From positions 62,001 to 126,000 of the forward strand of contig NZ_JAJNOD010000004.1 of NCBI RefSeq assembly GCF_021044885.1: a stretch of DNA of 64,000 bases. Direction: 5' to 3'. A program made the position numbers and the translations under genes. Shown here one piece after another: positions 51,559 to 61,786 of the stretch (its first letter is position 1; each line of letters starts with the position of its first letter). Below the pieces are notes generated by a model. It was not told the origin of the DNA. It did no database searches and saw only the letters and a list, made by a program, of their open reading frames with translations. The DNA comes from Microbacterium nymphoidis. GTDB lineage: Bacteria; Actinomycetota; Actinomycetes; Actinomycetales; Microbacteriaceae.

Positions 51559-52143
51559 TCAGCGGCTGCGGCGGAACCAGCGCCGTGGGGGATCGGCCGG
51601 TGGCGGTGCATCGACGATGCGCTGCGCGCGCCGTTGCCGCCATGAATCGACCTCGGCGTCGGCATCCCGCAGCGGCGTCACCACCGGCGGCCCGCCGAGA
51701 AGCTGAAGCCGGGCGTGCTTCACGCGACGGTTGAAGTCCTCGACCGCCTCACGGACGTCAGCCTCGCGGGTGAAAGCGTCCATCCGCTGTTCGAACTCGC
51801 GGTCCTCCACCCGCAGGGTCAGGGCGGCGGGGCCGAGCCCGCGCAGGTCCTCGGCCTGGATCTTGCGGCGGATCCACCAGTCCGGATCGTGCGTGGTTCC
51901 CAGATCCTCGATCGGCTTGCCCGCGCCCGGCAGATCGTCGAACGCGCCCTCGCGGATCGCCCGCTGGATCGCGGATTCCACGTAGGCCGCACGGTCGGCC
52001 GACGTCCAGGTGCGCGCCGTCTCGGCACGCGGCTCGCTCGCCGGCGTCGCGGGCCCACGGCCGTCGGAGTCCGTCCCCTGCTCCGTCGTCTCGGCGTGCG
52101 CCGCGCGATACTCCGCCGCGGCTTCTCGGGGATCGATGGTCAT
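51559..52143 (-). CDS. DUF1992 (DnaJ-homologue subfamily C member 28-like) protein
   Basis: A 194-residue protein. The DUF1992 domain spans AAYVESAIQRAIREGAFDDLPGAGKPIEDLGTTHDPDWWIRRKIQAEDL, followed by a helical region (EFEQRMDAFTREADVREAVEDFNRRVKHARLQLLGGPP). No J-domain is present despite the family name. ATG 52143 is fixed by a strong GAGGAGGT Shine-Dalgarno sequence. Function unknown. Confidence 0.9.
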   Translation of the reverse strand: MTIDPREAAAEYRAAHAETTEQGTDSDGRGPATPASEPRAETARTWTSADRAAYVESAIQRAIREGAFDDLPGAGKPIEDLGTTHDPDWWIRRKIQAEDLRGLGPAALTLRVEDREFEQRMDAFTREADVREAVEDFNRRVKHARLQLLGGPPVVTPLRDADAEVDSWRQRRAQRIVDAPPPADPPRRWFRRSR

Positions 52144-52183
52144 CGTCGTACCTCCTCTCGTTACGCGCGTTCCCGGCACTCCG

Positions 52184-52249
52184 CGAGACTTCCGTCTGTG
52201 GGCGAGAATCACCGCAACGCGCCGATCCTCGCCCACCGGCGGACGTCTC
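52184..52249. terminator. Long imperfect hairpin after the acyl-CoA dehydrogenase gene
   Basis: GTGGGCGAG (52198-52206) pairs perfectly with CTCGCCCAC (52228-52236), and the flanks extend the stem (GAGAC and CCG with CGG and GTCTC). It ends 2 bp before the stop of the minus-strand acyl-CoA dehydrogenase gene, so it is likely its terminator. Confidence 0.65.
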
Positions 52250-52251
52250 AC

Positions 52252-53412
52252 TCATGATTCGACCGGGCCGAGGAGTGCGGCAGCGGCTGTGGCGTGCGCG
52301 GACTCCGGGTCAGACGGATGGAACATCCCGGCCAGCACGTCGCGGTAGAGGCGGGAGAGCTCGTTGCGGGTGAAGAAGCTGGATCCGCCGGCGACGAGCA
52401 TCGCGTTGTCGACCACGTCCTTGGCCATGACCACGGCCCGATGCTTCACGCCGGAGAGCATCGCGAACCAGCGCGCACCGTTGTCGGCGAGCTCATCGAC
52501 ATCACGAGCGATCGCGGCGATCTGCGGTGGCAGGGCATCGTAGGCGAGAGCCATGTCGGCGATGCGCCAGCGGATGTCTGGGTCCTGGGCGTAGGACCTG
52601 CCGGTCTTCTTCGAGCGGCGCTTTCCCGCGGTTTCCACCGCGAGTTCGATCGCTCGACGGGCGATGCCGGTGTAGACGGACGCCAGCAGCACCTCGAACA
52701 CGCTGAAGATGCCGAACACGATCGGATCCGGGTGGGGGCCGGGCGCGACGATGCGCGCCACGCGGTCGGCGGGGGAGATCGCGCCGTGCAGCTCGGTGGT
52801 GCGCGACTGCGAGCCGCGCATTCCGAGCGTGTCCCAGTCGTCGCGGGTGACGACCTCCTCCGAACGCGGTACGAACGCGTAGACGAGCTTCGGGTTCTCG
52901 GGATCGGAGGCGTCGAGACCGTGCAGGCCCAGCTGGTCCCAGACCGGGCCGAGCGAGGTGAAGATCTTGGTGCCCGTGAAGGCGTATCCGCCGTCCGGCT
53001 GCGGAACGGCCATGGTGTCGGATCCGAACAGCACCAGGTCGTTGCCCGCCTCACTGATGCCGAAGGCGAACACCTCACCGCGGGCGGCCCCCTCCTGCAC
53101 GAAAGACAGCGCGTCGATGCCGCGATCCCGCATCACGCGGGCGACACCCGTCCAGACCAGATGCATGTTGATCGACAGCGCGGTCGCGGGCGCAGCACCG
53201 GCGAGCCGCTGCTGCAACACGGCGGCCTGCTCCAGCGTGAGTCCCGCGCCACCGCGATCGGCGGGAACCAGGATCCGCAGGTAACCGGCCTCCCGCAGCT
53301 CATCCAGGTCCTGCTGCGGGAACACGTTGTCCGCGTCCACCTGCGCGGCGCGGGATCTGATGCGCTCCAGGAGATCGTCGGGAAGATAGTGGGCCGGATC
53401 GAACACGCTCAT
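52252..53412 (-). CDS. Acyl-CoA dehydrogenase family flavoprotein
   Basis: A 386-residue protein with the three-domain acyl-CoA dehydrogenase fold: N-terminal helices (LPDDLLERIRSRAAQVDADNVFPQQDLDELREAGYLRILVP), the middle beta domain with FAFGISEAGNDLVLFG (the TEP/GS-like segment altered) and GGYAFTGTKIFTSLGPVWD, and C-terminal helices (VYTGIARRAIELAVETAGKRR). The TEP-like motif and the lack of an obvious catalytic Glu suggest a variant acting as dehydrogenase or flavin monooxygenase. Substrate unknown. Confidence 0.88.
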   Translation of the reverse strand: MSVFDPAHYLPDDLLERIRSRAAQVDADNVFPQQDLDELREAGYLRILVPADRGGAGLTLEQAAVLQQRLAGAAPATALSINMHLVWTGVARVMRDRGIDALSFVQEGAARGEVFAFGISEAGNDLVLFGSDTMAVPQPDGGYAFTGTKIFTSLGPVWDQLGLHGLDASDPENPKLVYAFVPRSEEVVTRDDWDTLGMRGSQSRTTELHGAISPADRVARIVAPGPHPDPIVFGIFSVFEVLLASVYTGIARRAIELAVETAGKRRSKKTGRSYAQDPDIRWRIADMALAYDALPPQIAAIARDVDELADNGARWFAMLSGVKHRAVVMAKDVVDNAMLVAGGSSFFTRNELSRLYRDVLAGMFHPSDPESAHATAAAALLGPVES

Positions 53413-53468
53413 ACGTCCATTCTGTCCCCGTCCCCCGTGTGCTCGCGGGGGCTTGCCTCGCGTTCCTC

Positions 53469-53515
53469 GCGCTCACCAGGCTTCTCTCCAGGCGCAGGAG
53501 AAGCCTGGTGAGCGC
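53469..53515. terminator. Perfect 18-bp hairpin (element C)
   Basis: The 18-base arm at 53469-53486 pairs perfectly with 53498-53515 around an 11-base loop. Its arm shares GCGCTCACC-(A/T)-GGCT with element A at 39109-39122, and its flanks (CGTT ... GACGAA) also match. It lies 36 bp beyond the stop of the minus-strand quinone-oxidoreductase gene. Confidence 0.8.
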
Positions 53516-53551
53516 GACGAAACCGGCTTCACAGGAGCGATGACACCGGCT

Positions 53552-54487
53552 TCACACGAGCGCCGGGTCCACCGCGATGACGAGCTTGCCACGCACATGG
53601 CCGTCACGCAGTCGCTCGACGGCAGCCGCCGTCTCCTCGATCGGATAGGTCCCGGCGATCTCCAGACGCAGTGTGCCGTCGGCGATGCGTCGCTGGATGT
53701 CGGCCAGGGCGTCGGGACGTGCGTTGCCGCCGCCGGTGGCGATCACGCCCTCGGGAAGCGTCGCGCCGTTGGCCGCGATGGACGTGATGCGCTCGGGGGA
53801 GACGCCGAGAGCGAGCGCGGCATCCACCGTCTCCGTTCCCTGGAGGTCCGTAGCAGCGGTCACCGGGCGATCCGTCGCGGCGCGAACCCGCTCGGCGAGC
53901 CCGGCGCCGTAGGCGACGGGGATGGCACCCAGCTCGCGCAGGAAATCATGGTTGGACTCGGAAGCGGTGGCGATCACCTGCGCTCCGGTTGCGGCGGCGA
54001 GCTGGACGGCGATGACGCCGACTCCTCCCGCCGCGCCACCGATCAGCACGGCGTCCGACGCCGTGAGCTCGAGCGCGTCCACCGCAGCCGCGGCGGTGCG
54101 ACCGGCGATGTCGAGTGTCGCAGCGTCGCGCAACGAGACACCGCCCGGCACCGCGACGAGCTTCGTCGCGGGAACGACGACGAACTCCGCGATGGCGTGT
54201 CCGCGCGCCGCACCGAGAACGCGATCACCGACGCTCCACCTCTCGACGCCGTCGCCGAGGGCGTCCACCACACCGGCGAAGTCGTTACCGTACCCGCCGG
54301 GGACCGTGACGCGGAAGGCCTCGGCCAGCGCGGGATAGGCCGCCAGCTTCCAGTCCACCGGGTTCAGCCCCGCGGCGGCGACGCGCACCCGCACCTCGCC
54401 GGGGCCGGGAACCGGCACCTCCGCCTCCACGATCTCGATGTTCTCCGGTCCGCCGAACGCGGTCTGCCACACGGTGCGATTGCTCAT
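53552..54487 (-). CDS. NADP-dependent zinc-independent alcohol dehydrogenase / quinone oxidoreductase
   Basis: A 311-residue medium-chain reductase. The N-terminal GroES-like domain has EIVEAEVPVPGPGEVRVRVAAAGLNPVDWKLAAY, PGGYGNDFAGVVDALGDGVERWSVGDRV, and the Rossmann domain has ASDAVLIGGAAGGVGVIAVQLAAATGAQVIATAS. No structural zinc Cys cluster is present, so it belongs to the quinone reductase (QOR) branch. The C-terminal codons are duplicated just beyond the stop (53521-53561). Confidence 0.92.
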   Translation of the reverse strand: MSNRTVWQTAFGGPENIEIVEAEVPVPGPGEVRVRVAAAGLNPVDWKLAAYPALAEAFRVTVPGGYGNDFAGVVDALGDGVERWSVGDRVLGAARGHAIAEFVVVPATKLVAVPGGVSLRDAATLDIAGRTAAAAVDALELTASDAVLIGGAAGGVGVIAVQLAAATGAQVIATASESNHDFLRELGAIPVAYGAGLAERVRAATDRPVTAATDLQGTETVDAALALGVSPERITSIAANGATLPEGVIATGGGNARPDALADIQRRIADGTLRLEIAGTYPIEETAAAVERLRDGHVRGKLVIAVDPALV

Positions 54488-54581
54488 GCAGCCGCCAACA
54501 CGAGAGCGGTCCAGCGCTATTCCCCCGTGTCGGCGGAAGTCCCGATCACGGACGGGAGGACGGCGAGTCTCCCATCGAGCG

Positions 54582-55853
54582 TCAGGAGACCGTCTGGATC
54601 GGCGCCGTGTCGGGGATCGGTGCGGCATCGCGGTGCCGCAGGTCCGGGAAGCCTCGGACGAACACGGTGGAGACCACCGTTCCCACCAGCGCGAGCCCCG
54701 CCGCCGCGATGTACGCGCCGGCGGGTCCGATGCCATCGATGAGGAAGCCGGCGAGTGCGGAACCCGCAGCGCCTCCGATGAGCTGGCCCGTGGCCACCCA
54801 CCCGAAGGCCTCGGCGGTGTCGCTGAACTTCACGCTGGCGGTGGTCATCGCGAACAGCACCGCCAGAGCGGGGGCGACGCCGATGCCGGCGAGGGTGAGA
54901 GCGGTGCCGATGGCCCACGGCTCGCCCGCCCACTCGGGATTCACGAAGAACGGGATGACGGCGAGGCCCACGGTGACGATGAGGAGGCGTCGTGCCATCG
55001 CCCAGCGGCTGATCGGGATGGCGCCGGAGATGAGTCCGCCCGCCAGCGAGCCCACCGAGAACACCGCCAGCACGAGGCCGGCTTCCACACCGCCGTGGCC
55101 GAACGTGGCGATCACGCCGGCCTCCACGGCCGCGCAGGCGCCGATGAGGAGGAAGCCCACCACGGTGGCCAGCAGCACCGCGGGCTTGCCGAGCACCTTG
55201 CCGAAGCTGCGCCGGCTCTGCGGGATGCGGACGCGGCCCACTTCCGGCAGCACGAGGAACCAGGTGCCGCCGCCCACCAGGATGGCGACGATCGTGAGGA
55301 GCCCGACGATCGTATTGATCTGGGTGCTGACCAGGGTGATCAGCACCGGAGCGATGATCCAGATGATCTCCTGCAGCGAAGCGTCCAGGGAGAAGAGCGG
55401 GGTGAGCTGTCGGGAGTTCACCATCTTGGGGTAGATGGTGCGCACAGCGGACTGGATCGGGGGAGTGGCGAGGCCGGCGATGAAGCCCAGCACCATGTAG
55501 ATGAAGACGATGGGCGGGAATACGCCGCCGTCACCGCGCACGACAGTCTCCGGTACCACGAGATGAAGCGTGGTGATCGCGACGAGCGCGGCGGCGCAGA
55601 CGGCGATCATGGCCCCGATGACGGGGCGGCTTCCCCAGCGGCCCATCCAGCGGCTCGCGACCGGCCCCGCGATGGCCTGCCCCACCGAGGTGGCGGCCAG
55701 GACGAGACCCGCGGCCGCGTAGTAGCCGGTGATCTGCTCCACGTGCATGAGGATGGCCAGACTCGTCATCCCGTTGGGGAAGCGCGCGACGAGCTGAGCG
55801 ATGATGATGCGCGCTACGCCTGGCGTGCGCAGCAGATCCTTGTACCCGGCCAC
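54582..55853 (-). CDS. MFS transporter
   Basis: A 423-residue major facilitator protein with 12 predicted helices. It opens LLRTPGVARIIIAQLVARFPNGMTSLAILMHVEQITGYYAAAGLVLAATSVGQAIAGPVASRWMGRWGSRPVIG, a form seen in actinobacterial MFS proteins of unknown substrate. It starts at GTG 55853, with TAATCT 8 bases upstream, so it may be leaderless. It lies alone between the oxidoreductase gene and the nrd promoter region. Confidence 0.88.
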   Translation of the reverse strand: MAGYKDLLRTPGVARIIIAQLVARFPNGMTSLAILMHVEQITGYYAAAGLVLAATSVGQAIAGPVASRWMGRWGSRPVIGAMIAVCAAALVAITTLHLVVPETVVRGDGGVFPPIVFIYMVLGFIAGLATPPIQSAVRTIYPKMVNSRQLTPLFSLDASLQEIIWIIAPVLITLVSTQINTIVGLLTIVAILVGGGTWFLVLPEVGRVRIPQSRRSFGKVLGKPAVLLATVVGFLLIGACAAVEAGVIATFGHGGVEAGLVLAVFSVGSLAGGLISGAIPISRWAMARRLLIVTVGLAVIPFFVNPEWAGEPWAIGTALTLAGIGVAPALAVLFAMTTASVKFSDTAEAFGWVATGQLIGGAAGSALAGFLIDGIGPAGAYIAAAGLALVGTVVSTVFVRGFPDLRHRDAAPIPDTAPIQTVS

Positions 55854-56252
55854 GAGAGTCCAGATTACCGTTCGGCGACCCGGCTCAGGAGGGGATCCGG
55901 CGTGGCGTCCGGCGCGTCGATCACGACACGCCGCGACACGCCGAGATCGGGTCTGTCCACCGGATTGCGATGTCGGAGGCCCGGCGTAGCGTGCAGCCTG
56001 TGGAAGGACGAGGCCGTGACGTCCGACACCCCGGCTTTCCCGCGGGTTTCAGGCCCTCAGATTCGTCCCTCGGTTGTGGATGAAATCGTGGACAACCTGT
56101 GTTGAACCCTGTGGAGGACGGTGGATAACTACACGAATGTAACTACTACCTCTTGTGGTCACTTCCAATGTCGACACCTATATGTAGTATTGGAGCTCCG
56201 GCACTGGTTGCCGGCCACACACCAAGATCATCAGAGGGGAAAGACGGTCAAA
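55854..56252 (+). promoter_or_regulatory. 399-bp control region upstream of nrdHIEF
   Basis: No convincing gene. It holds a 29-codon frame from GTG 56016 to TGA 56105 (doubtful), two DnaA-box-like 9-mers, TGTGGATGA at 56075-56083 and GGTGGATAA at 56120-56128 (each one change from TGTGGATAA), an NrdR-like box at 56175-56190, a TAGTAT -10 at 56185-56190, and AGAGGGGAAAG before nrdH. The AT content rises clearly between 56120 and 56200. Confidence 0.65.
56175..56190 (+). promoter_or_regulatory. NrdR-like box
   Basis: The core CTATATGTAG (56178-56187) matches 9 of 10 positions of the NrdR core C-w-A-t-A-T-a-T-w-G. It overlaps the likely -10 TAGTAT of the nrd operon, the usual place for NrdR, the ATP/dATP-sensing repressor of ribonucleotide reductase genes. 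A second, weaker TACA-N4-TGTA dyad lies at 56130-56141. Confidence 0.65.
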
Positions 56253-56486
56253 ATGTCTGTAACGGTCTACACGAAGCCCTCCTGCGTCCAGTGCAACGCG
56301 ACCTACCGCGCACTCGACTCCAAGGGCATCGAGTACGAAGTCCTCGATGTCACGCAGGACGCTGACGCTCTCGAGCAGGTCAAGGCTCTGGGGTACATGC
56401 AGGCGCCGGTCGTGATCACGGAGGGCGACCACTGGTCGGGCTTCCGTCCCGACAAGATCGACGAGCTCGCCGCCCGCCTCGCCTGA
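56253..56486 (+). CDS. nrdH: Glutaredoxin-like NrdH redoxin
   Basis: A 77-residue electron donor for class Ib ribonucleotide reductase, itself reduced by thioredoxin reductase. The active site is CVQC (residues 10-13) and the C-terminal HWSGFRPDKIDEL is the NrdH signature separating it from glutaredoxins. AGAGGGGAAAG lies upstream. First gene of nrdHIEF, 12 bp before nrdI. Confidence 0.97.
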   Translation: MSVTVYTKPSCVQCNATYRALDSKGIEYEVLDVTQDADALEQVKALGYMQAPVVITEGDHWSGFRPDKIDELAARLA

Positions 56487-56498
56487 TCGGATCGGCGC

Positions 56499-56966
56499 AT
56501 GTCGGTCCTGCTGGCTCCGCAGGCGCCGGGTCTCGGCACGACGCCTTCCCACCCCGCGGCGGATGCACCGCTGCTGGTCTACTTCTCGAGCGTGTCCGGC
56601 AACACGGCCCGCTTCATCGAGAAGCTGGGCATGCGTGCCGTGCGGATCCCGCTGTACCGAGCCGACGAGCCGCTCGTCATCGAAGAACCCTACGTGCTCG
56701 TCACCCCCACCTATGGCGGAGGTGACGGGCACGGCGCGGTCCCCAAGCAGGTGATCCGCTTCCTCAACGACGCGCGCAATCGCTCTCTGATCCGCGGTGT
56801 CATCGCCGCGGGCAACACGAACTTCGGTGAGGCCTACTGCCTCGCCGGCGACATCATCTCCCGCAAGTGCCACGTGCCGCATTTGTATCGAGTGGAACTC
56901 TTCGGCACGCCAGATGACGTGGCTCAGGTGAGCAACGGATTGGAACGATGGTGGAAGCAGCAGTGA
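56499..56966 (+). CDS. nrdI: NrdI flavodoxin-like protein
   Basis: A 155-residue flavodoxin-like protein that supplies the oxidant for assembling the dimanganese-tyrosyl cofactor of NrdF. It has the FMN phosphate loop [40 protein letters not shown] and [16 protein letters not shown]. An N-terminal extension of about 23 residues precedes the domain. Its end overlaps the nrdE start by 19 bp. Confidence 0.96.
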   Translation: MSVLLAPQAPGLGTTPSHPAADAPLLVYFSSVSGNTARFIEKLGMRAVRIPLYRADEPLVIEEPYVLVTPTYGGGDGHGAVPKQVIRFLNDARNRSLIRGVIAAGNTNFGEAYCLAGDIISRKCHVPHLYRVELFGTPDDVAQVSNGLERWWKQQ

Positions 56967-59107
56967 CCGAGGTCAGCGACTTCAAGGCGAACCCCGCGTA
57001 CGAGGGTATGGACTACCACTCGCTGAACGCGATGCTCAACCTCTACGACGCGAACGGCAAGATCCAGTTCGACGCCGACCGCCGCGCCGCGCGCGAGTAC
57101 TTCCTGCAGCACGTCAACCAGAACACCGTGTTCTTCCACTCGCTCAAGGAGCGCCTGGACTACCTGGTGGAGAAGGAGTACTACGAGCCGGCCGTACTCG
57201 AGAAGTACTCCCTCGATTTCATCCAGAAGCTCAACGACCGCGCCTACGCCGCCAAGTTCCGCTTCGAGACCTTCCTCGGCGCGTTCAAGTACTACACGAG
57301 CTACACGCTGAAGACCTTCGACGGCAAGCGCTACCTGGAGCGCTTCGAGGACCGCGTCGTGATGAGCGCACTCGCACTGGCCGACGGCGACCAGAAGGTC
57401 GCCGAGCAGATCGTCGACGAGATCATCTCGGGCCGCTTCCAGCCGGCCACTCCGACGTTCCTCAACGCGGGAAAGGCGCAGCGCGGCGAGCTCGTCAGCT
57501 GCTTCCTGCTGCGCATCGAAGACAACATGGAGTCCATCTCCCGCGGCATCAACTCCGCACTGCAGCTCTCCAAGCGCGGCGGCGGCGTGGCGCTGCTGCT
57601 GTCGAACATCCGCGAGTCGGGTGCTCCCATCAAGCAGATCGAGAACCAGTCCTCCGGCATCATCCCCGTGATGAAGCTCCTCGAAGACTCCTTCAGCTAC
57701 GCGAACCAGCTCGGTGCACGTCAGGGTGCCGGCGCCGTCTACCTGTCGGCGCACCACCCCGACATCATGAAGTTCCTCGACACCAAGCGCGAGAACGCCG
57801 ACGAGAAGATCCGCATCAAGACGCTCTCGCTGGGTGTCGTGGTGCCCGACATCACCTTCGAGCTCGCCAAGAAGGGCGAGGACATGTACCTGTTCTCGCC
57901 GTATGACGTCGAGCGCGTGTACGGCGTTCCGTTCGGTGACATCTCGGTGACCGAGAAGTACCACGAGATGGTCGACGACCCGCGCATCAAGAAGACGAAG
58001 ATCAACGCGCGCGAGTTCTTCCAGACCCTCGCGGAGATCCAGTTCGAGTCGGGCTACCCGTACATCATGTTCGAGGACACGGTGAACAAGGCCAACCCGA
58101 TCAAGGGCCGGATCAACATGAGCAACCTCTGCTCCGAGATCCTGCAGGTCAACACCCCGACGACCTACAACACCGACCTGTCGTACGACGTGATCGGCAA
58201 GGACATCTCCTGCAACCTGGGATCGATGAACATCGCTCTCGCGATGGACGGCAAGAACCTGGCCGGCACCGTGGAAACCGCCATCCGTGCGCTGACCGCG
58301 GTGTCCAACCAGAGCCACATCGCCTCGGTCCGCTCGGTGGAGGACGGCAACGACCGCTCGCACGCGATCGGTCTCGGCCAGATGAACCTGCACGGCTTCC
58401 TGGCTCGTGAGCACGTGTACTACGGCTCGCCGGAGTCGATCGAGTTCACCGACGTGTACTTCGCCACGGTCCTGTTCCACGCGCTGACCGCGTCGAACAA
58501 GATCGCCATCGAGCGCGGCGAGCACTTCGACGGTTTCGAGGACTCCACGTACGCGTCGGGCACGTTCTTCGACCAGTACCTGGAGAACGACTTCCTGCCC
58601 ACCAGCGAGAAGGTCGCGTCCCTGTTCGAGGGACACCAGCTCCCCACCCGCGAGGACTGGGCAGCGCTGAAGGAGTCCGTGCAGAAGCACGGCATCTACA
58701 ACCAGAACCTGCAGGCCGTCCCGCCGACGGGATCGATCTCCTACATCAACAACTCGACCAGCTCGATCCACCCGATCGCGTCGAAGATCGAGATCCGCAA
58801 GGAAGGCAAGCTCGGCCGCGTCTACTACCCGGCGCCGTTCATGACGAACGACAACCTGGACTACTACCAGGACGCGTACGAGATCGGCTACGAGAAGGTC
58901 ATCGACGTGTACGCGGCAGCCACCCGCCACGTGGACCAGGGACTGTCGCTGACGCTGTTCTTCAAGGACACCGCCACCACCCGTGACATCAACCGTGCCC
59001 AGATCTACGCGTGGAAGAAGGGGATCAAGACGATCTACTACATCCGCCTGCGTCAGATGGCACTCGAGGGCACCGAGGTCGAGGGCTGCGTCAGCTGCAT
59101 GCTGTGA
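56948..59107 (+). CDS. nrdE: Ribonucleotide reductase class Ib, large subunit NrdE
   Basis: The catalytic alpha subunit that reduces NDPs to dNDPs. The 719-residue protein has the first active-site Cys in [22 protein letters not shown] near the thiyl-radical Cys ([12 protein letters not shown]), [18 protein letters not shown] in the substrate loop, and the C-terminal redox pair CVSC in [10 protein letters not shown]. It lacks the N-terminal ATP cone of class Ia enzymes, as expected for Ib. It overlaps nrdI by 19 bp. Confidence 0.97.
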   Translation: MVEAAVTEVSDFKANPAYEGMDYHSLNAMLNLYDANGKIQFDADRRAAREYFLQHVNQNTVFFHSLKERLDYLVEKEYYEPAVLEKYSLDFIQKLNDRAYAAKFRFETFLGAFKYYTSYTLKTFDGKRYLERFEDRVVMSALALADGDQKVAEQIVDEIISGRFQPATPTFLNAGKAQRGELVSCFLLRIEDNMESISRGINSALQLSKRGGGVALLLSNIRESGAPIKQIENQSSGIIPVMKLLEDSFSYANQLGARQGAGAVYLSAHHPDIMKFLDTKRENADEKIRIKTLSLGVVVPDITFELAKKGEDMYLFSPYDVERVYGVPFGDISVTEKYHEMVDDPRIKKTKINAREFFQTLAEIQFESGYPYIMFEDTVNKANPIKGRINMSNLCSEILQVNTPTTYNTDLSYDVIGKDISCNLGSMNIALAMDGKNLAGTVETAIRALTAVSNQSHIASVRSVEDGNDRSHAIGLGQMNLHGFLAREHVYYGSPESIEFTDVYFATVLFHALTASNKIAIERGEHFDGFEDSTYASGTFFDQYLENDFLPTSEKVASLFEGHQLPTREDWAALKESVQKHGIYNQNLQAVPPTGSISYINNSTSSIHPIASKIEIRKEGKLGRVYYPAPFMTNDNLDYYQDAYEIGYEKVIDVYAAATRHVDQGLSLTLFFKDTATTRDINRAQIYAWKKGIKTIYYIRLRQMALEGTEVEGCVSCML

Positions 59108-60133
<1,026 letters not shown>

Positions 60134-60144
60134 GTCACACCGAG

Positions 60145-60951
60145 ATGAGTATCAGTCAGGGGGAGCCGCCATATGCGGTTCCCCCTGAGCTGCTCACCCC
60201 GGGCGAGAAGTTCCCCCGCCCCGTGGCCTGGGGAACCGGGGCCGTCGCGGCTGCGCTGGGCGCCGTCTCGGTGTGGTGCACCGTGTCCGGTTCCCTGATC
60301 TGGGCAACCGTGAGCGCGGTGCTGTTCGGTGTGGTGGCCGTGCTGGCTTTCGCATTCGATCTCGGCGACGCGGCGGCGCGCCCCCCACAGCTGCTCAACG
60401 CGGTGGTCCTCGGGCGCGCCACCGTTGCTCCCGCCGATGACTGGGTGCACTTCTATCGCGAGCAGACCATGCACGTCTGGGTGCGCGTGTGGATGGTGCT
60501 CAGCGGCATCGGCACCGCAGCGCTGCTCGTCTTCGCGATGATCGCCGTGCTCGCGACGCCGGGTGGCGTGTGGTGGTTGTTCCTCTTCGTTCCGCTCCTG
60601 ATCGTGTGTGCGGTCGCGGGGACATATGCGCTCCTGCAGAACCTGCTCGACGCCAAGAACACGTCCTTTGGCAGGATTCCGGTGGGTCTCACGCTCGGCA
60701 GGAGCGGCATCACCCGGCACCTGGTCGCGGGTGCGCACTTCGTCCGCTGGGAAGACGTCACGGCTGTCGACGTCGCGCCGCATGCGCGCATCCGGATCTG
60801 TCGCGGTGCGGGTGAATCTCTCGAGTTCACGGCCGGGATGATGCAAGAACGAGCCGGCCTGATCTACAACGCCATCCGCCTGTACGCCGAGCATCCGCAT
60901 CTGCGCGCGGAGCTCAGCACGACCGAAGCGCAGCGGCGCTTCGAGGCTTAG
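60145..60951 (+). CDS. Membrane protein of unknown function
   Basis: A 268-residue protein with two N-terminal helices (VAAALGAVSVWCTVSGSLIWATVSAVLFGVVAVLAFAFDL), two central helices (RVWMVLSGIGTAALLVFAMIAVLATPGGVWWLFLFVPLLIVCAVAGTYALL) and a C-terminal cytoplasmic region with a PH-like strand pattern (LTLGRSGITRHLVAGAHFVRWEDVTAVDVAPHARIRICRGAGESLEF). The start lies 11 bp after nrdF, so it may share that transcript, but no functional tie is evident. Confidence 0.8.
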   Translation: MSISQGEPPYAVPPELLTPGEKFPRPVAWGTGAVAAALGAVSVWCTVSGSLIWATVSAVLFGVVAVLAFAFDLGDAAARPPQLLNAVVLGRATVAPADDWVHFYREQTMHVWVRVWMVLSGIGTAALLVFAMIAVLATPGGVWWLFLFVPLLIVCAVAGTYALLQNLLDAKNTSFGRIPVGLTLGRSGITRHLVAGAHFVRWEDVTAVDVAPHARIRICRGAGESLEFTAGMMQERAGLIYNAIRLYAEHPHLRAELSTTEAQRRFEA

Positions 60952-61008
60952 CACTCCTCCGGCTGACGCTCCTTTCGCGCGTCGAGCGCTGAGGCCTAGG
61001 GTCGAAGC

Positions 61009-61710
61009 ATGCCGATCACCTTCGAATCCGTCATGCTGCGCAGTCCCGAACCCGAGCGCGCCGCTGCGTTCTGGTCCGCGCTGCTGCACCGGGAGACCCG
61101 CGAGGACACCGAGGGCATCCTCCTCCCCGGATCCGCCACGCAGGCGGGCCTCCGATTCGCGTCGGGTCGCGCTCACTCGGCTCTCAAGAATCGGGTGCAC
61201 CTTCACCTGAGCCGCGCGGCGCGGACACAGCAGCAGACGATCGCTGCCGCCGAGCGCGCCGGAGGGCGACTGCTCGGCAGCGGGAACGTTCCGGCGGGCA
61301 GCTACGCCGTGATGGCGGATCCCGCCGGAGACGAGTTCTGCGTGATCGAGGACGAGAACTCCTACCTGGCGGGCTGTGGCCCGCTCGGTGAGGTGACCTG
61401 CGAGGGCACACGCGCCTCCGGGCTGTTCTGGTCCGCCGTGCTCGGATGGCCGCTGGTCTGGGACGAGGGGGAGGAGACGGCGATCCAGTCCCCGGAGGGC
61501 GGGACGAAGCTCGCCTGGAGCGGAGACGCCGTGGATCCTGCGCGCGATCCGTCTCGTCAGGCCTTCGTTCTCGTCTGCGCATCACCGGAGCTGGCCACCG
61601 AGCTGGCGCGTGTGGAAGCGCTCGGCGCCCGGGTCGTCGACAGCTCCTCAGCCACGACCACCGTCCTGGAGGACCCGGAGGGCGTCGAGTTCCTGCTGCG
61701 CTCGGCGTGA
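61009..61710 (+). CDS. VOC (glyoxalase-fold) protein with two domains
   Basis: A 233-residue protein of two vicinal-oxygen-chelate modules. Module 1 (residues 1-115) runs FESVMLRSPEPERAAAFWSALLHRETRED ... NRVHLHLSRAAR ... YAVMADPAGDEFCVIED. Module 2 (120-233) runs RASGLFWSAVLGWPLVWDEGEETAIQSPEGG ... TVLEDPEGVEFLLRS. Such proteins are often antibiotic-binding or glyoxalase-like; role unknown. TAGGGT ends exactly 6 bases before ATG 61009 (leaderless). Confidence 0.87.
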   Translation: MPITFESVMLRSPEPERAAAFWSALLHRETREDTEGILLPGSATQAGLRFASGRAHSALKNRVHLHLSRAARTQQQTIAAAERAGGRLLGSGNVPAGSYAVMADPAGDEFCVIEDENSYLAGCGPLGEVTCEGTRASGLFWSAVLGWPLVWDEGEETAIQSPEGGTKLAWSGDAVDPARDPSRQAFVLVCASPELATELARVEALGARVVDSSSATTTVLEDPEGVEFLLRSA

Positions 61711-61786
61711 GGAGGCGCCCGCGCTCGACGATTCCGGAGCGTCCCCGACGCTCGGGTATCGTCGGCAGTGATGATCGGAGGCGGAC

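Noticed and set aside
56016..56105. 29-codon frame from GTG upstream of nrdH, a possible leader peptide
   Set aside because: No repeated or regulatory codons, no downstream attenuator, and it ends well before the -10 of nrdH, so it would not be on the same transcript.
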